From: Tetrahymena thermophila SB210
Lineage: Eukaryota > Ciliophora > Oligohymenophorea > Hymenostomatida > Tetrahymenidae
Length of the DNA stretch: 64,000 nucleotides
Direction of reading: 5' to 3'
Assembly (NCBI RefSeq): GCF_000189635.1
Contig: NW_002476417.1
Span: 620,001 to 684,000, forward strand
Shown one piece after another: positions 10,831-24,800 of this stretch. A program made the translations under genes and the position numbers. Every line of letters starts with the position of its first letter. The stretch's first letter is position 1. The notes under the pieces were generated by a model. It was not told the origin of the DNA, made no database searches, and worked only from the letters and a program-made list of their open reading frames with translations.

Positions 10831-13800
10831 TCATAAAGATTTTGAATTGTTTTAAAGATTTTTGATCTTAATAAGAAATGTATAAATTAGCAGTAGCAAA
10901 ATTATTAAAATTATAGCCAAAATAAATATTTATTATTGGATTTTATAGAGCTTGTTTTTCGTATTAAGCTGTCTTGGCTATTAAAAAATTTGGCTAATAG
11001 GAATAATCATGCTTGAATTGCTAATTTAAATGTATATCCTAAAGTATTACTGCACTTCATAATTACTCCAAATATTTAATTAAGATTTCTAAAATTAAGT
11101 GGTGGTTATCTCATATTCTTAATCAATTTAATTTATTTCCAATACTTTTTCCTTAAGAACAACTAAGTTTTGATATTACTAAAAATAATTTTACTAAATA
11201 TTAAATAAAATAAATATGATATTTATTTACATTTACTGAGTTTACACCATTTAAGTACTCTGAAACCAAAGACAGCTTATTTTTCGAATATAAAAAATAA
11301 AGGTATTTATTTTGCAAATTCTAAATGTTAAAACCTTTCATCGATTCAAATAATAATTTATCAATTTTAAATTTGAATATATTTTAATTTTAAAAAAATT
11401 GCAATGTTTAGCTTTCTTCTTCGTTATTTTTATTTCCAAAATAATAATTTTTATTTATAGAAATACTAATTTTGTCATCCGATACTTCTAATAAATAAAA
11501 TTATTTCTCTAACTATGTTTAAGAGCTTATTTGCTTTATAGTATAGCTTACATTACTACAAAAAATATAAATATTTTTAGGAGAATGAAGTTCAAGGGCT
11601 TACTCTGAGATTTTTGTTGTTGTATTTGAACTATTTTATAAATAAACCACGATACTTTAATTTTCAAATCTACTTAAAAGCAACAAAAATGGTCCTTTTA
11701 AAGAATTTAATTAAATTTTATTTTGATAAATGTTAATATTTTAAAATTGTACTTTAGATAGTATAAGAATCAAATCTAAACTCTTATTCTACTAGTAGTT
11801 GTATATTTCAAGATATTTTAAGCTTTACAATTAGAGCATATGAATTTATTGATGTTATTGAAAGTAAAATCTCTAAATCTAAGTTTTATTAACTAAATTT
11901 CTTAATTCAATAAATACTGGATGACCTTCGATTGACTTGTATTCTAAGTATAAATAGTGATCATCATATTTATTTTCTACTTCTAAAATAATGTATTAGG
12001 TTTCAGAATTTAGTTAAATGTTAAAAGTTTGATTTAATTCTAATTTCTAAATTATTTTTTCTTCTTTTTCTTTTTAAATTACCCCGAATGAAGTTTAATA
12101 ATAATATTATTCTATTTGTAAGCAAAATTTATCTGATTCTAGCCATTAATCCTAACTTGTAGTGTCATACTCATGTTATTCAGCACACATTTCAGGATAA
12201 ATGAAAATATAAGAATTTTTAATATCATTTTAATTTATTTAAGATTCATCTTAAATAATATTATTTTGTCTATGTTAAATACTTTTCGTATAAGTTTAAC
12301 ATTTGGAAATTTAAAAATTCAAAGTATTTGAATAAGCCATCTTAAACACTTTTCTTTGGTATTTAATATCAAATAAATAAAGAGATAAAGTTTGCTTACT
12401 AAAGCTAATACTTTTGTGGTTAATGAATTCTATTTTATTGTAATATCTCAGTTTGAATTAAATGTTTTTATTATCGAAACCTGGACTAGCTTTTAAGTAA
12501 AGAAACTTAAAATCTTTATTTCTGATAATGCTATTTTCTGGAGTTAATGCACCATCAATATTTGAATTTAAATTTTAATCAAATTTAGTGCATTTATAGA
12601 ATAGTAACTCATAAGTCGATAGCCAATAGTCGATTTAAAAGTTATCTTTTTAATTCTCAACAGTAAGTTAATAGTAAAACATTTATTCTATTTGAAATGC
12701 AATCCACTCAGAAGATACTATTTCGAAAGCTTGTTCTATTTTACAAAGTTCAACTTTTTAATTTATGATAGTTATTTATAATTTTCTAATAGCGAATGTA
12801 TAGTCATTTTCAAGTCTAGTAAAAAAGATAATCACTTCTTTATAATTTGAATAAAACTACGATGATCCCTTGCAACTATAGTCATTTATAGAAAAATGAT
12901 AATCATTTGAAAATAATTCAAATTAAATAATTTTATCTTAAACACCAACAAGCTAAATATTTTGATAAGTGAAATCTAAATCTATCACTTAAACGTAATT
13001 TATATCATCTTTTTTGAAGAAAAAAATAATAATAAATTTAAAGAAAAATGTAAAATAATTCTTGGAAATTACCTATAATAAACAACTTATATTCAGATAA
13101 TTAAACAAATTAATTTTTAAATAGAACAAGGCATAATTCGGTCTCTCTTTTTATTGGTTAATTTACCTCTTTTGGTGTAAATTTGAACATATCTTTTGCA
13201 GACTAATTGTCTTATTGATAGAAAGTTTCAAGTTCTTCTTCAGTATATATTCTTGCATAAAGCAAAGCTGAGTATCTATAATATTATTATGATAAAGAAT
13301 CACCCCAACAAAATACGAAGAATATTTCTTGATCTGCAAAAAGTATATTTTACATTACTAAATTTTCAATTAATTAGTTTTATTGTTCATACAAATATTT
13401 GAAATAAACCACTAAAGGATTTTCATAAATCTAATTACAGCAAATTCTTATCAATATATTTTCTGAATTAATTGAATAATCTTAATTAATTTTAAATCTT
13501 ATTTTAACTAATGATCCATAAATGTTTTCAATTTAAAAATCAAAATTTGATTAAATCTTTTCTATTTTTTCACTTTATAAAAGTAAATAAATAGTATTAT
13601 TTCTTAAAAATAACTGCCTAGCATTAATACTTATCACTTAATCAAAATTAAAGTTGTAAACTTATATTTTATCATTAAATAAGTTCTTAATTAACAAAAC
13701 ATCTTTTAAGCCAGTATAAGAAATAATTAAAGGATCATCTTTACAATATATATTTATCTTTTCCTTGTTAATAGTTAATACTTTATCGTAACCAGAATAG

Positions 13801-15992
13801 ATAGGAATAATATATTCGCCTTCTTAACAATTTATTGTAAATATAGTATATTATTAAACTTATTAAAAAATAATTACAAATTAATTATTTTTAAGCTCTT
13901 CAGGTAAATAGATTTTATGCATTTATGTGTATCCATATTAATAGTATTGAAAGTTTGTGTTAAAATATGTCTTACTATTCAAAAAAAAATTATCGTTAAA
14001 TTCTAATATACTAAATTAGGAATAATAATCTATATTTAAATCGTAGATGCTATTAATCGAAGCCATCTAACTTTCTATCTTGATTTGTTAAATAAAATCC
14101 TCTAAATAGATCATCTAGCACTATATTTATTAAAAAAACTTAAATTAATCAAATAAATTAACTTTATTTTACTGAGTTAGGTTATTTAATTACAAATTTC
14201 ATCTTTATGTACTAACTTTTAAAATACAAAGGATATTCATTTTGTTTAATTCTTAAACCATATTGTCCTTAATTAGGTTCTTTTTGCTAAAAGTAAATTT
14301 CTTTTACAAAATATTCATATTCAATAACACCTTTACCTAATTTATATACAAATTTAAATTCATATTAATATATTTATTATCTATCCTCACTAATTACTAC
14401 ACCAATCATTTAAAAAATATTTAGGCTACTACAACCAATATTTTCAAGAAGATTAATTTGGTTCTTTAATTAAGGATACCCTATCTCCGAAATTTTGTAT
14501 TAAATTTTATCTTTATCCAAAATAAAAAATGGTCTTAATTAATATTTTAAGGAAAGATCAGAATATATTTTAAATTTTACATTATTTTTACATTTGGTTA
14601 TGACTTTTTAATCAATACTCTTAATAAATAAATATGGTATTAATCTCAAATTTTTATTCTATAAAATGTATATGGTAAGAACTAAATCTAGTTTTAACTA
14701 ATGAGGATTGTAATAAATTGTTTCTTATAAAAATGATTTACCAATTGCAAATATGTATTAGTAAGTATCAATGCATGCATTTCCTTTCTAATCTATCTGT
14801 AGTTACTTAAATTAACTGTTAGTTTTAAGATCATTTTTTAGACTATCAAAATCAAATTAGTCATTGTTATTCACGTAATATATTTTAATATTTTAATCTT
14901 TTAAATAGAAGCAAATAAAATATGTACCAGAAAAGAAAGCTAAATTTTATTTAACTTAAAAGGGTAAACTATCATGTTCAGAGATTGTTAAAAATCTCTA
15001 TTCTATTTCAAAGGCTAACTATTTATTTAATAGAAGTATATTAGATTCGATTCCGCATAAGTATTGAATTTAATCTACTCCTTTGTTAATATTAAGTTAA
15101 TAAAATATATTTTAATCTAATTTGTATTCAAATTAATCATAAATTATTTTGCATTATCCTATGACAAATATATGGCTATAAATATATTTAATTGATTATT
15201 AAGATATTATATCAAGATTAATAAGATAATCTAAATATAAAAGCAAGCTGTTATATTTTGAAATTACAAAAATGGAAATATCCTCTTAAATGCAATTTAG
15301 ATTTGATATTTCTAAAATGTAGGAAATAGACCCATATCTATTTATCTACATACATTTATTTTACCCATAAAATATATCCTTAATATCTTAAGAGTGAATT
15401 AATAAGTATTTTTTAGAGTTTTTTATTACATTATGATTAATCTTAAAAATTGGTTTATATACTTCTATTTAATCTGGTGCTATTTATTTTAATGAGTTAA
15501 TAAATTTCTTTTTAAAGATTTTATTTTAAAATTAATTTTACTTTATAAATTATAATGCTCCTAATCTATAAAAAAATGATTTCTAAGATAGCATGATTAA
15601 CTAATACAGTTTATTTTAATTCTAATCTTTTTATAGTTTTGTTAAACTTAAAATATGCAAACATTATTTTCTTTGAAAAAGCTTTCTCTGCATATTTCTT
15701 CTTCCAAAATATCATCTTGTGCTTATCTTACAGTAGTTAGCATGATTTAAGAAGTAAATTGGCTGCAATTTCCTTCATCTTAAGCTATAAAATTAAAATT
15801 TTTTTATATTAAGCGATCCAACTATATTAAAAAAGATATTGTTTCTCCTTCGTAGAATTTAGGTGAGTATTCCACTAAACTTTGATGTTATAAATCAACA
15901 ATTTACAATTTAATTTCTTTGCTAAAAGTTACTAAAAAAAAGCTTATGAAAAGCATCAAAAATTGAATGTTATTTAATAAAATATTTCTCAT
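10831..15992 (-). CDS. Large type I membrane protein, subfamily A, copy 2 (spliced)
   Basis: The copy I followed furthest. ATG at 15992 gives a signal peptide ending FLMLFISFFLVTFS. The N-terminal module has LVEYSPKFYEGETISF, AQDEGNCSQF, EEEICRESFFKENNVC and ISQSCYLR. After intron 1 (15480-15541) comes a long exon with motifs seen in all A copies: RYGSISYILEIS, YIYSHIFVIGQCKIIY, GTYFICFYLKDQNIKIYY, and QKGNACIDTYQYIFAIG, partly an internal echo of the HIFVIG segment. Further introns lie at 14121-14172, 13009-13072 and 11179-11230. The last exon has YFRIYIQISNSSMIIPIS, the helix IFILAIILIILLLLIYTF and tail LIKIKN before TGA 10831. If those four introns are all, the protein is about 1,640 residues. 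Function unknown; surface receptor, adhesin or antigen-like roles are all possible. Confidence 0.8.
11179..11230 (-). other. Last intron of A2
   Basis: A 52-bp intron with donor GTAAATAAATATC and acceptor TTTTTAG. Splicing joins ...GVNSVN to QYQNLVVLKEKVLE in frame. The same last intron is found in A1 (about 3212-3275), A3 (about 16975-17022), A4 (about 22251-22301) and both B genes, so it is ancestral to the family. Confidence 0.7.
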
Positions 15993-16626
15993 TATATTTT
16001 TTGACTTTAGCTTCTAATTAGTTAATTTTTAAAGACAAACTATTACTTATTTTGATAAATTAATTATATTAAACTAATAAAGTAGATATTTAGTTCTATG
16101 ATAAAAGCTATTTTTAATTCACCAAACCACTTAATTGTTAAAATATCTCTCTTAATTTAATTAATTAATTTCTATATAATAGTAGAATTTTTCAATTAAT
16201 ATTTAACAATGCTAAACATTTAGTTTAAATTTTAACTGATATAAATCGCTTAATAAAATTCAAATCATCGATTTTTAAAATGAATTATTTATAGTTTATG
16301 ATTTATTTTTAGATTTTAATATTATTAATTAAGCATGTATTTGTTATTGATCATTTTATATAAAGAACTTTGATTTCTCCCTAAAAACCTAAAAAGTAGA
16401 TATTTTTAAAATAAATAATTAACAATTTTGTAGCTAAATTTTCTATTTCAATTAATATAAAATATTTATATTTTTCTCAATACTTATAAAAATTTAATTT
16501 TATCATAATATGCCAAAAAATTTTTCAATAATTAATTAATCATATAAAAATAGCTTAACACAAAAATTACAAGTAAAAAAATATGAACTTAATTAAATTT
16601 AAAGAAATGTAAGTTATTTATTTATC
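15993..16626. other. Intergenic, A2 to A3
   Basis: About 630 bases of AT-rich sequence with TTAA-rich runs (for example around 16150-16170). No frame, RNA gene or repeat of note was seen. Confidence 0.5.
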
Positions 16627-19600
16627 TCATAATGCCTATTTTTAATCTGATAGAATTTTTATCTTGATTAAAAATATAAAAATTAATATGATCATAAATA
16701 TTAATATTACTCCTAAAATTAAGAATTGTATTTGTAGTTCTTACAAATTAATCTCATTTTTTATATCATTTGTTTATTTAAAAATTTAGCTAAAGGGAAC
16801 AATCAAACTCTATTTATTTTTTGAAATATATATTCTAAAGTATAAAAGTTATTTCTCATCTTTTTAAAGATTTTTACAAGAATCCTAATAGAAAGAGGTA
16901 GTGATCTCATACTAGTTCTCCATTTATTTGTAGTCCAATATTTGTTCTTTAAAAATAACTAAATTTTGATTTTACTTAGAATAAAATTATTAATATTTTT
17001 AAAATAATAACAAACTATTTACCTCATCTATAATATTGGCACCATTTATAAATTCTTGCATCAATTGAATTTAGGTTTTTGAATGAATAATATATATATT
17101 CTCATCTTTTAAATCATAAATATTTAAACCTTTTATCTATTTAATTTCTGTAAAACTTATATTAAATTTAAATGTGTTCTATGTTTATGCTAAGTTATTT
17201 TCTTGAACTTATGAAAAATTATCAAAGGCAAAATAATAGCTCTTTTTGATTTAAATTTGGATGTTGTTATCTAATACTTCTAAAAAATAGAATTATCTGT
17301 TAAACAAGTTATTTGAATTTACATTTTTTATTGAATAATTCACTTTATTACTAAAAATAAACATATTGTCAATCTAATCAGTTACTGTATTTTATACCTA
17401 AGATATATTATTTGAACTATTATACAAATGAACTACTATGTTTTAATCTTCCAATCTACTCAAAAGAAACAATTATGGTCCATATTTTAAATTTATATCA
17501 ATTTTTTTTTAATAAAAATTAAAATATTCAAATTAAAATTGTGACAGAATGAGAACTAAATCTACAGTAGAATTCAAATTTTAATTGTATATCTCAAGAT
17601 ACTTAAAATTTTACAATTAAAGAAGTTAGGTTTCTTATTATTTTTGAAATTTAATACTCTAAAAATACATACTATTATTCAAATATCTCAATTCAAAGAG
17701 TGCTGGTTGATAATTAGTAGATTTGTATTCAATATACAAATAATAATTAGAGTGCTTATTTTCTGATTCTAATATTATGTATTTATTTATTTAATTTATT
17801 TATAGGTTAAAAACATAATTTAGCTACAATTTATAAGTAATTACTTCTTCCTCTTCCTCTATTTCTCCTTTAGCATTTTAATAATCTAAATTTTAATTTA
17901 TTTTTAAACAAAGCTGCTAACCTTAATTGAATTATTAATCTTAATTTTAGACATATTCTTATCCATTCTCAACACAAATTTCAGGATAAATGAATAAGTA
18001 TTAGTATTTTATTTAATTCTAATTTTTTAGAAAATCATATGTATTGTTAAAGTTCTCTTTTTATTTAACACTTCTTAAATTAGTTGAGCAATAATTAATT
18101 TAAAAATTCAGTGTTTTCTAATAGCTTATTTTAACAACTTTTCTTTAGTATTTTAAATCAAATAGATAAACAGATACAGTTTGATTACTAATATTAATAT
18201 TTTTTGCATCGATAAATCTTATTTCACTATAATATCTTAGCTTGAACTGAAATTTTGAATTATCAAAACCTGAACTTGATTTTAAAAAAAGATATTAAAA
18301 ATTAATTTCTCTTAAAATGTTATTTTCTTTAGTAAAGAAGCCATCTATTTTTTAGATTAATGGATTTATATTTTCATCATAATTACTACATTTTGAATCC
18401 GATAAATAATTATTTGATTGCCAATAATCGACTTAAAAGTTATCATTTTAGTCATCAATTGTAAGTTAATAGTTAACCCGTTCCTCGATTTCTAATAAGA
18501 CCAATTCTTAAAATTTTAATTTGAAATTTTAATCTATTTAAACTCCAAAGATTTTTTAGTTTATTATTGTTATTTTTATTTATTATAAAGTATATAAACT
18601 ATCTTAAGTATTTCTTTTATAAGATATAGTAGATTATCTTTTGTTAGAAAAAATTTATGTAGAACCATAACAATGTTGACCATTTATGTTGTAATAATTA
18701 ACATTATCACTTAGTGTAACTTAAATAATCTTTTCATTTGTGTCACTAAGATAAATATACTCGTAAAATGCATCTAATTCTATCACTTAAACTAACTTTT
18801 TACTATCTTTTAAAATAAGTAAATAATATAAACATTAATAAATTAATGATTAAGTAAAAGAATTATTAATATTACCCAACAAGAGTTCTTTTGATTAAGC
18901 TATTTCAGCTTATTTATTTTTAAGTAAGAGTAGGCATATTTCTGACTCCCTTTCTATTTTTTAGTCTAAACCTTTAAAAGAAAAGTTGAATTAATCTAGA
19001 ACAGCTTATTTTTCTAGTTAGTAAAATGTTTCTAGGATTTCTTCATTTTGTATTCTTGCATAATACAAAGCTTAATATCTATAATAATATTCTTGATTAG
19101 GATAACTCCAACAAAATAAAAAGAATAATTATTATTTTTCTTCTAAATACAAATCATCAAACTATCCATCTAAATAGATTTATATATCTATATCAAGTAT
19201 ATATTTGTAATAAATTAAAATTGGAGGATCATAAATTTAGTCACAACAAGTTCTAATCACAATATTTTCTTAATCAATTTACTCATTCTGACCAATCATA
19301 AATTATATTTTTAATATTTATTGATTAATAGTTTAATTTTTAAAAGGAAAATTAGTCTCTACTTAAAGTATTTTTTGTTTCCAAATATTTATGTAAATTG
19401 TGTTGTTTCTTGAAATTAACACTTTAGTATTGATTTTAATTTTTTAATCTAGGTTATAGTTTAAAATTTATATTTAATCATTTGAATAATTCTTTATTAT
19501 ATCTAACTGTTGTACTAGATTACAGTATAGTAATAATGGATTTTAAGACCAATATTTATTAGATATTTCCTTTTGAATAAAAATAATTTAACTGTAATAA

Positions 19601-21524
19601 TGTTTTAAAGGGACAATATATTCCTCATATTAAGATTCTCTAATAAATGTAATAGTTTAAGTCATATTTTTTATTAAAATTATAAAATCAGTATTTTTTA
19701 ATTCTTGTGGTAAATTAATCTCAAACGCATATCCCAACTTTGTAAAATATGTAAATTGTGTCATTTAATTTGTAAATTTCATTTTTGGTAATTCATTATT
19801 ATATTAGAATAACTAGTAAGGAATATATTAATATATCTAAGCATTGTAGATGCCATGTGCATAACTTGTATCATAATCAAAAAAAATACTATTATGTGAA
19901 TTCATTTTCATCTCGATAATTTAGCACTTAAATTTATTTAATGTATTTCAATTAATAAACTTAATAAAACTAAATATTTTACTTTGTTAGGATATTATAA
20001 GACGTATTTTACATTGAAATAAGGGATTGTGTCACTCGTAAATTCCAAAGGTTTTAGACTTTATTTAATCCTAAGGCATTTTTACCTTGAAAAAAATGAA
20101 TAAATACTTTGAAAAAGATAGCGATTTAAGAAAATTTCATATTCAAGTATTCCTTTTCCTAGATATTATTAATAAAAACAGAATGAACTTTTGCAAAATA
20201 ATAATAATTTTTGAATGTTATTTACCTGATACTATTATTTTATAATAATTTTTATCTTCTTTATAATATTATTCATCACTTATACATGCATATCCTCTCT
20301 AATCTTTTTATAATTACTTAAAGATTTCTATCTTATACTATTCGTCATCAGAATCTAGATATTTTTAAAATTCTTCCTTTTTATTATAACCCCCATAACT
20401 TACTAATATATGTTCATCATTGAAATAGAAGCAAAGAATATGATTTGATATGCGAATTTTATCTGATAGTATATATGGATTTTACTTGCTGTGATCGATA
20501 AGGATTAAAAATTTTTCTTCAATTAGATAATCTTTTTCTTTATTTAACAATAGTATAATAGATTCCTTTTCACATTCATATTTAATTTTATTACCCTATT
20601 CATAAATGTTGAATGAGTAGAAAACATTCGCTTCTAATAAATGCTCATACTAACTATAAATAATTTTGCAATTTCCAATTACAAATAAATGGCTATGAGA
20701 GTATTAACTTTTAATATTTTTAGTAATATCATTCAGACTTACAAGATGATTAAAGGAAATGTTTAAATTATTGCATTTAGAAATAATCAAAATTATAAGC
20801 TCTCTTTAGTAGCATTATTGTTGTTTTGATATTTCTAGTATAAATGAAATCGATCCATATTTATTTATTTATACACAGTCATTTAGTTAGTGTTCAAAAA
20901 ACATATCTTTTATCTCTTAGGAATTAATCAAAAAATATTACTTAATATCCTATTTTAAATTATATTTAATCTAAAAAATGGGTCTTTCTATATTTATTGA
21001 TCCTTCTACATGTATATCTAATATTTAATTTATTTAATTTTCATTTTATTTTTAAAATGTATTTACTTACATTCAAATCTAATTTCAGCTTATTAAACAA
21101 AAAAGTTGCTTCTAACAAAACAACTTTTGCTCACACATTTTATTAAAATTTTGAACAAATGATTATTATTCAAAAGTTCAAATTTGCAAAAATTATTTTC
21201 CTTGAACATACTTTCTTTGCATATTTCCTGATCATAATTATCCACTTATGATGATTAAATATTTTCTTATATAATCTAAGTTAAAAATTAACTGCAATTC
21301 CCTTCATCTTGAGCTATGAAATAAAAATATGACTTCCCTAAACTTTATATTGATAGCTTATAAGTTAGGGTTTCTCCTTCAAAGAAACGAGGAGAGTATT
21401 CTACTAACTCATGATATGTATTTTGATTTATTTGTAGTTAAATTTCAGAGCATACACTTGCTATTAAAAGACCTAAAATAGTAGCTAAGAATTTGTAGTT
21501 ATGTTAAGTAGATATTTATATCAT
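16627..21524 (-). CDS. Large type I membrane protein, subfamily A, copy 3 (spliced)
   Basis: ATG at 21524 gives a signal peptide with the core FLATILGLLIASVC. LVEYSPRFFEGETLTY, FIAQDEGNCSQF, EICKESMFKENNFC and IKCVSKSCFVR follow, so the full cysteine motif is kept. Introns: 21018-21070 (GTAAGT donor), 20159-20225, and the last one about 16975-17022. The second exon has KYGSISFILEISK, HSHLFVIGNCKIIY and ILCFYFNDEHILVSY, parallel to A2. The last exon encodes LYFRIYISKNKQSLIVPFSQIF, the helix FLILGVILIFMIILIFIFLI and a short basic tail, ending at TGA 16627. Predicted topology: large lumenal or extracellular part, one membrane span, about 15 cytoplasmic residues. It shares only moderate similarity with A2 and with A4-A6, so it is an older duplicate. 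Function unknown. Confidence 0.77.
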
Positions 21525-21893
21525 ATTTAATACAAAATAAAATTGATTATCCTAATTTAATTTATTAAAACCTAATCTTTTTTAACAAATAATTAACAAT
21601 AACAAAAATTGAGTAGTCATAAATTTTCTTAGATACTAAAAATGGTTTTAAAAAGTAAAAATAATATATTTAGTTTTATTGTATGAGCTTCTATAAAAAA
21701 TAATAATATTATATCTTATATAATTAATATAATCTACTTTAATTTGATTTTAAAAATTAAAATTTTTTATTTTTTGTAAAAATAAAAGCAAATTAAATAA
21801 TTTTATACAATAAAATATTTAAACTGAATTCAAACTACCTAAATATATTGTGTATAACAATAAATAATTATTAACTAAATTAATTTAATTTTA
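21525..21893. other. Intergenic, A3 to A4
   Basis: About 370 bases. The part next to the A4 stop (about 21790-21893) is similar to the sequence downstream of A5 (27360-27449) and A6 (about 32670-32750), showing that the duplicated unit includes 3' flank. Nothing else was seen. Confidence 0.5.
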
Positions 21894-24800
21894 TCATATG
21901 TATTTCTTAATATAATCATAACTCTACAATTTTTTAAATCTGAAGTAAAATATTAAAGCTAAAATTGAAATAATAAGAAAAATGACTAAAACAATCAAAA
22001 ATTGTAATTAGAAATTTTTAACTATTTTCTACTTTTCTGAGCTTATAGACTAACTAAATATTTAGCTAAAAGGTAATAATAAATTCGAATTATTCATACA
22101 AAGATATATTCTAAAATATAAATGTTCACTATCCTAATTTTAGAGACTTTATAAGGAACTAAAATAGAAAAAAGTGTTAATCACATATTCTTCATCAACT
22201 TGCTTTTATTCCTAAATGTGTCCTTTAAAAATAATCAAACTTTACTGCAGCTAAAAAAAATTAAATAATAAAAATATAGCTATAATTAAAAAAATATTTA
22301 CATCAATATCATTAATTCCATTTAGGTATTCCGATTTCAACAAAAAATGGTTTCTTGCAAAAACAAAATAAATTTACTGGGTTTGTAGCTTTAAGATATC
22401 TAATATTTTAAATATCTTGAATTACGAAGGATTAATTTTAAATGAAAATGAATTAATTTAAGATTAAGAAAACTATTATATAGAGGTAACTTATTCATCA
22501 TAGGGAGTGTTTTAAATGAAATATTATTTCTTTTTAATCTATATTTATACATCGAAATCATAAACTTCTAAATAGTAAAATTATTTGTTTAAGGAACCAC
22601 TAGAATTAATCTCCTTTATTGTGTAATTAAATTAATTATTAAAAATAAATATATTTTCAGGAGACTTTAATTCTAACATTTCTTTTTACCATATTACATT
22701 TTATTCATATGATAAATAAATTATTAATTTTTCATCAACGAATTTACTTAAGAGTAGTTACTATTGTCCTTTTTTCAGCTATAATTTTATTGCATTCAGA
22801 TAAATATTTGTATAATAAAAAGGCTTTTCAGAAATAATAAGAATTAAATTAAAAGTTGAATTTTATTTTTAGTTATGAATTTCAAGATATTTCAGATTTT
22901 ACAATTAAAGTATTTAAATTTCTTGATATTACTTAAAATAAAAGCTCTATAAAAAAGTTCTATTATTTAAATATCTAAGTTCAAAATTAACTGGACTGTG
23001 ATTAATAGTTTTATATTCCAAGTACAAATAATAATCTTAATAATTTTCTAATTCTAAAATAGTAAATTTATTTTCAGAATTTAATTAAATATTAAATATT
23101 TAATTTAGCTGCAATTTAATTGTAATAATTTCTTCAATAGTTCCAGTAGCATTTTGGTATAAAAATTATTTATTTTAATTTATTTATAAACAATTTTAGT
23201 CTTAATGAGCGAATTCATCTTAATTTTTTTGGGAACAAATTTCAGGATAAATAAATAAATAGTCATTTTAAATATAATTCTTAATTTTTAAAATATCATC
23301 TTAATCTCTACTCGTTGGTTTGTATTTAATATTTTTTTAATTTATTTAGCACTTAGATATTTTAAATGAAAGATAACCATAATTCATTATCTTAAATATT
23401 TTCCTTGAATATTTTATATCAAATAAATATTACGATAATGTTTGCTAATGAATTTCTACAGTTTCTGTATTTATTATACTAAGTTTACTAAAATATTTAA
23501 GCCTAAATTAGATTTTCTAGCTATTTTAATTCTATCCTGCTTTAACATAAATGAAATTAAATTCTTAACTATTGAAGAAATTATTTTTTTATGTCAATAA
23601 ACTTGTTAAGCCATCATTTGGAATTTATTTTTAAGAAATACATTTTTCTTAAGAAATTTAAAAGTTAGATAACTCATAATCAAACTAAAATTAATCATTT
23701 TAATCTTAGGATACAAGCTAGTAGTCTGTCATTAATTCCAGTTCAAAAACAATCCATTCATAAGATATCAAATTAAAACTTGTTCCTAGTTAACCCATCT
23801 TGATTTTTTAATTTATGACTGTAATTTAGATTTTTGTAGACAATTATTGATTATTATAAGAAATCCTTCTTTGAAATTATATTTCAGAGACGGCTTCGCT
23901 TGTATAATATTGGAAACTTTCAAGACATTATTAATAATTAACATAACAATTCAGAAATATATTGTTGAAATTAACTTTGATAATTTTATTTTGAGAATTC
24001 TAAAGATAGAGGTGTTCATATAGTGTTTCTTCTAAATTTATTTCCTAAACATACTTTTTATCATCTTTTTTTAAAATAAAAAATATATTAAAGAAATATA
24101 TTTATTTTGTTGATAACTATTCCTTTTATTGGCTTTATATTAAAAATATTTATTTTCTAAAATTTTATTTCTAATAACTAAAGGTAGATATTATGTTCTT
24201 AAATTTAATAAATTAAGAAACAAAAGAATTTATTCTTCATAAAAGAATTTTAAATAAATTTGTTGATTACCTAAAATTATTTGATGAGCATTCATAGCTT
24301 GAGTCTAGTTATTTGTAAGTAAAGCTAAACATATTTCTGACTCTCTTTCTATTGATTTATCAAGTTATTTTAAAGAAAATTTAAACGTTTTCATCACATC
24401 TTATCTTTCTAGCTGATAAAATTTTGTTAAATCTTCATTGTTTTGAATTCTTGCATAAAATAAAGCAAAATATCTGTAATATTATTAACTCTTTGAATTT
24501 CCCCAACAATATACAATAAATTCTTCGGTCGCCTACCTTATGTTCTCAAAAAAACTATTATCTAAAAGTGAGTCTTCTTTCTCAAAAAGATATTTAAAGT
24601 ATATTGTGATAGGAAATTCATAAACAATAGAGCAACAAGTTCTTATCTCTATGAATTCTTCTTGCTCTTTTTATCTATCATCGTTGATTGCAAAAATTAT
24701 TTTATAGTATCTATGACTAATAGCTTGCATTTAATAAGATAAATTAGTTTCTATATTATTTATGGTTTAAAATATTAAATTTATATAAATAGTATAATTA

